Assembly: GCF_040361435.1 (NCBI RefSeq)
Contig: NZ_APNL01000035.1
Span: 1 to 7,260, forward strand
Origin: Salinisphaera sp002433465
GTDB taxonomy: Bacteria > Pseudomonadota > Gammaproteobacteria > Nevskiales > Salinisphaeraceae
Reading direction: 5' to 3'
DNA: 7,260 nucleotides
Shown: in pieces, positions 6,598 through 7,260 of the stretch
Layout: each line of letters starts with the position of its first letter
How positions within the stretch are numbered: position 1 is the stretch's first letter
Program-made: the position numbers and the translations under genes
The notes under the pieces: model-generated
What the model saw: the letters and a program-made list of their open reading frames with translations, nothing else
Told to the model about the DNA's origin: nothing
The model's database searches: none

Positions 6598-6713
6598 GAC
6601 CAGTTGGACAATTTGGAAGGCAGGCTACGGTCTGTTTTCAAGTCTGAATCGCCAGGCTGGCTAGCGCCCTTGCAGGCAGCGCCGGAATTGGCGACAGTCG
6701 GGTGGTTGGCAGC

Positions 6714-6787
<74 letters not shown>

Positions 6788-6792
6788 GATTT

Positions 6793-6808
6793 TGCTGCTT
6801 CGGCAGCA
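6793..6808 (+). other. C(TTCG)G hairpin between tRNA-Gly and tRNA-Thr
   Basis: TGCTGC (6793-6798) pairs with GCAGCA (6803-6808) around a TTCG loop closed by a C-G pair, which in RNA is the very stable cUUCGg tetraloop. It takes up half of the 33-nt spacer. With no T-run it is more likely a processing or spacing element in the precursor than a terminator. Confidence 0.55.
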
Positions 6809-6820
6809 TTGACAGTTAAG

Positions 6821-6895
<75 letters not shown>

Positions 6896-6927
6896 GTATT
6901 GCCGGCGATGCAATGGCGTGGTCGGCG

Positions 6928-6948
6928 CGCGATGCGTTTTGCGTCGCG
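6928..6948 (+). other. 8-bp stem-loop in the tuf leader
   Basis: CGCGATGC (6928-6935) pairs with GCGTCGCG (6941-6948), with one T-G pair, around GTTTT. It lies in the 98-nt spacer between tRNA-Thr and tuf, about 45 nt before the start codon. It could be the point where the tRNA part is cut from the tuf mRNA, or a 5' end that stabilises the message. No separate promoter for tuf is evident. Confidence 0.45.
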
Positions 6949-6993
6949 GCTACGGCGAGTTGAACTCACGGCAACAACGACGAAAGGCGAGTA

Positions 6994-7260
6994 ATGTCCA
7001 AATCAAAATTCGAGCGTAACAAGCCGCACGTAAACGTCGGCACGATTGGTCACGTGGACCATGGCAAGACCACGTTGACGGCGGCGCTGACGGTGGTGTC
7101 GAACCGTTTGTTCGGCTCCGAGCTATCGGCGTTTGACATGATCGACAAGGCGCCGGAAGAGAAGGCGCGTGGCATCACGATCTCGACCTCGCACGTCGAA
7201 TACGAATCGGAAGCGCGCCACTACGCGCACGTTGACTGCCCGGGTCACGCCGACTACGTC
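6994..7260 (+). CDS. tuf: translation elongation factor Tu (N-terminal part, runs off the window)
   Basis: The first 89 codons of EF-Tu, the GTPase that brings aminoacyl-tRNA to the ribosome. The start ATG follows AAAGGCGAG at good spacing. The GTP-binding motifs present are GHVDHGKT (G1, 19-26), RGITI (G2, 59-63) and DCPGH (G3, 81-85). The gene continues past 7260, so the remaining G-domain motifs and domains II and III are not visible. Its position after the tRNA cluster matches E. coli tufB. The stretch VVSNRLFGSELSAF (34-47) differs from the usual proteobacterial pattern. Leucine codons here include TTG and CTA, which is less biased to CTG than in the genes upstream and is surprising for such a highly expressed protein. 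Confidence 0.98.
   Translation, partial: MSKSKFERNKPHVNVGTIGHVDHGKTTLTAALTVVSNRLFGSELSAFDMIDKAPEEKARGITISTSHVEYESEARHYAHVDCPGHADYV

Noticed and set aside
6596..6631. TTGACC (6596-6601) or TTGGAC as a -35 for a tRNA-Gly promoter
   Set aside because: No acceptable -10 lies 16-18 nt downstream; the best, TACGGT, matches only three bases.

Overview
This window is a GC-rich (estimated by eye at about 65%) gammaproteobacterial chromosome segment of core, housekeeping character. Placement rests on the run birA - pantothenate kinase - tRNA-Thr(TGT) - tRNA-Tyr(GTA) - tRNA-Gly(TCC) - tRNA-Thr(GGT) - tuf, which has the same order as the E. coli birA-coaA-thrU-tyrU-glyT-thrT-tufB region. The pantothenate kinase is type III (CoaX), as in pseudomonads. 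The GC content, the neighbours and the EF-Tu N-terminus would suit a deep-branching halophilic or marine gammaproteobacterium such as Salinisphaera, but the genus is a guess.

Positions 1-161 are an upstream intergenic stretch with a GC-rich hairpin (55-70) and a TATAAC hexamer (79-84). From 162 to 6096 five genes lie head to tail on the plus strand with no real gaps: an M61-family metallopeptidase with a PDZ domain, a long-chain acyl-CoA synthetase-like AMP-forming ligase, plsY, birA and coaX. The junctions are overlaps of 20, 16 and 4 nt and one 2-nt gap. This looks like a single translationally coupled transcription unit. It links fatty-acid activation, the first acylation of glycerol-3-phosphate, biotin attachment to acetyl-CoA carboxylase, and the first step of CoA synthesis, so four of the five products bear on acyl-lipid and cofactor metabolism. 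The peptidase has no obvious place in that theme.

From 6097 to 6993 there are four intact tRNA genes, all with encoded CCA ends, separated by 150, 239 and 33 nt. The spacers hold a consensus-like sigma70 promoter immediately before tRNA-Tyr (TTGACA, 17 nt, AACAAT), a weaker candidate overlapping the coaX stop codon, several strong hairpins, and a terminator-like structure next to a GGTTCGAACC palindrome in the Tyr-Gly spacer. The window ends inside tuf (EF-Tu), whose first 89 codons are present.

I see no mobile element, CRISPR array, phage gene or defence system. The points most worth checking are the internal tRNA promoter and spacer structures, the divergent P-loop of the acyl-CoA ligase, and the coupling of that ligase to plsY.
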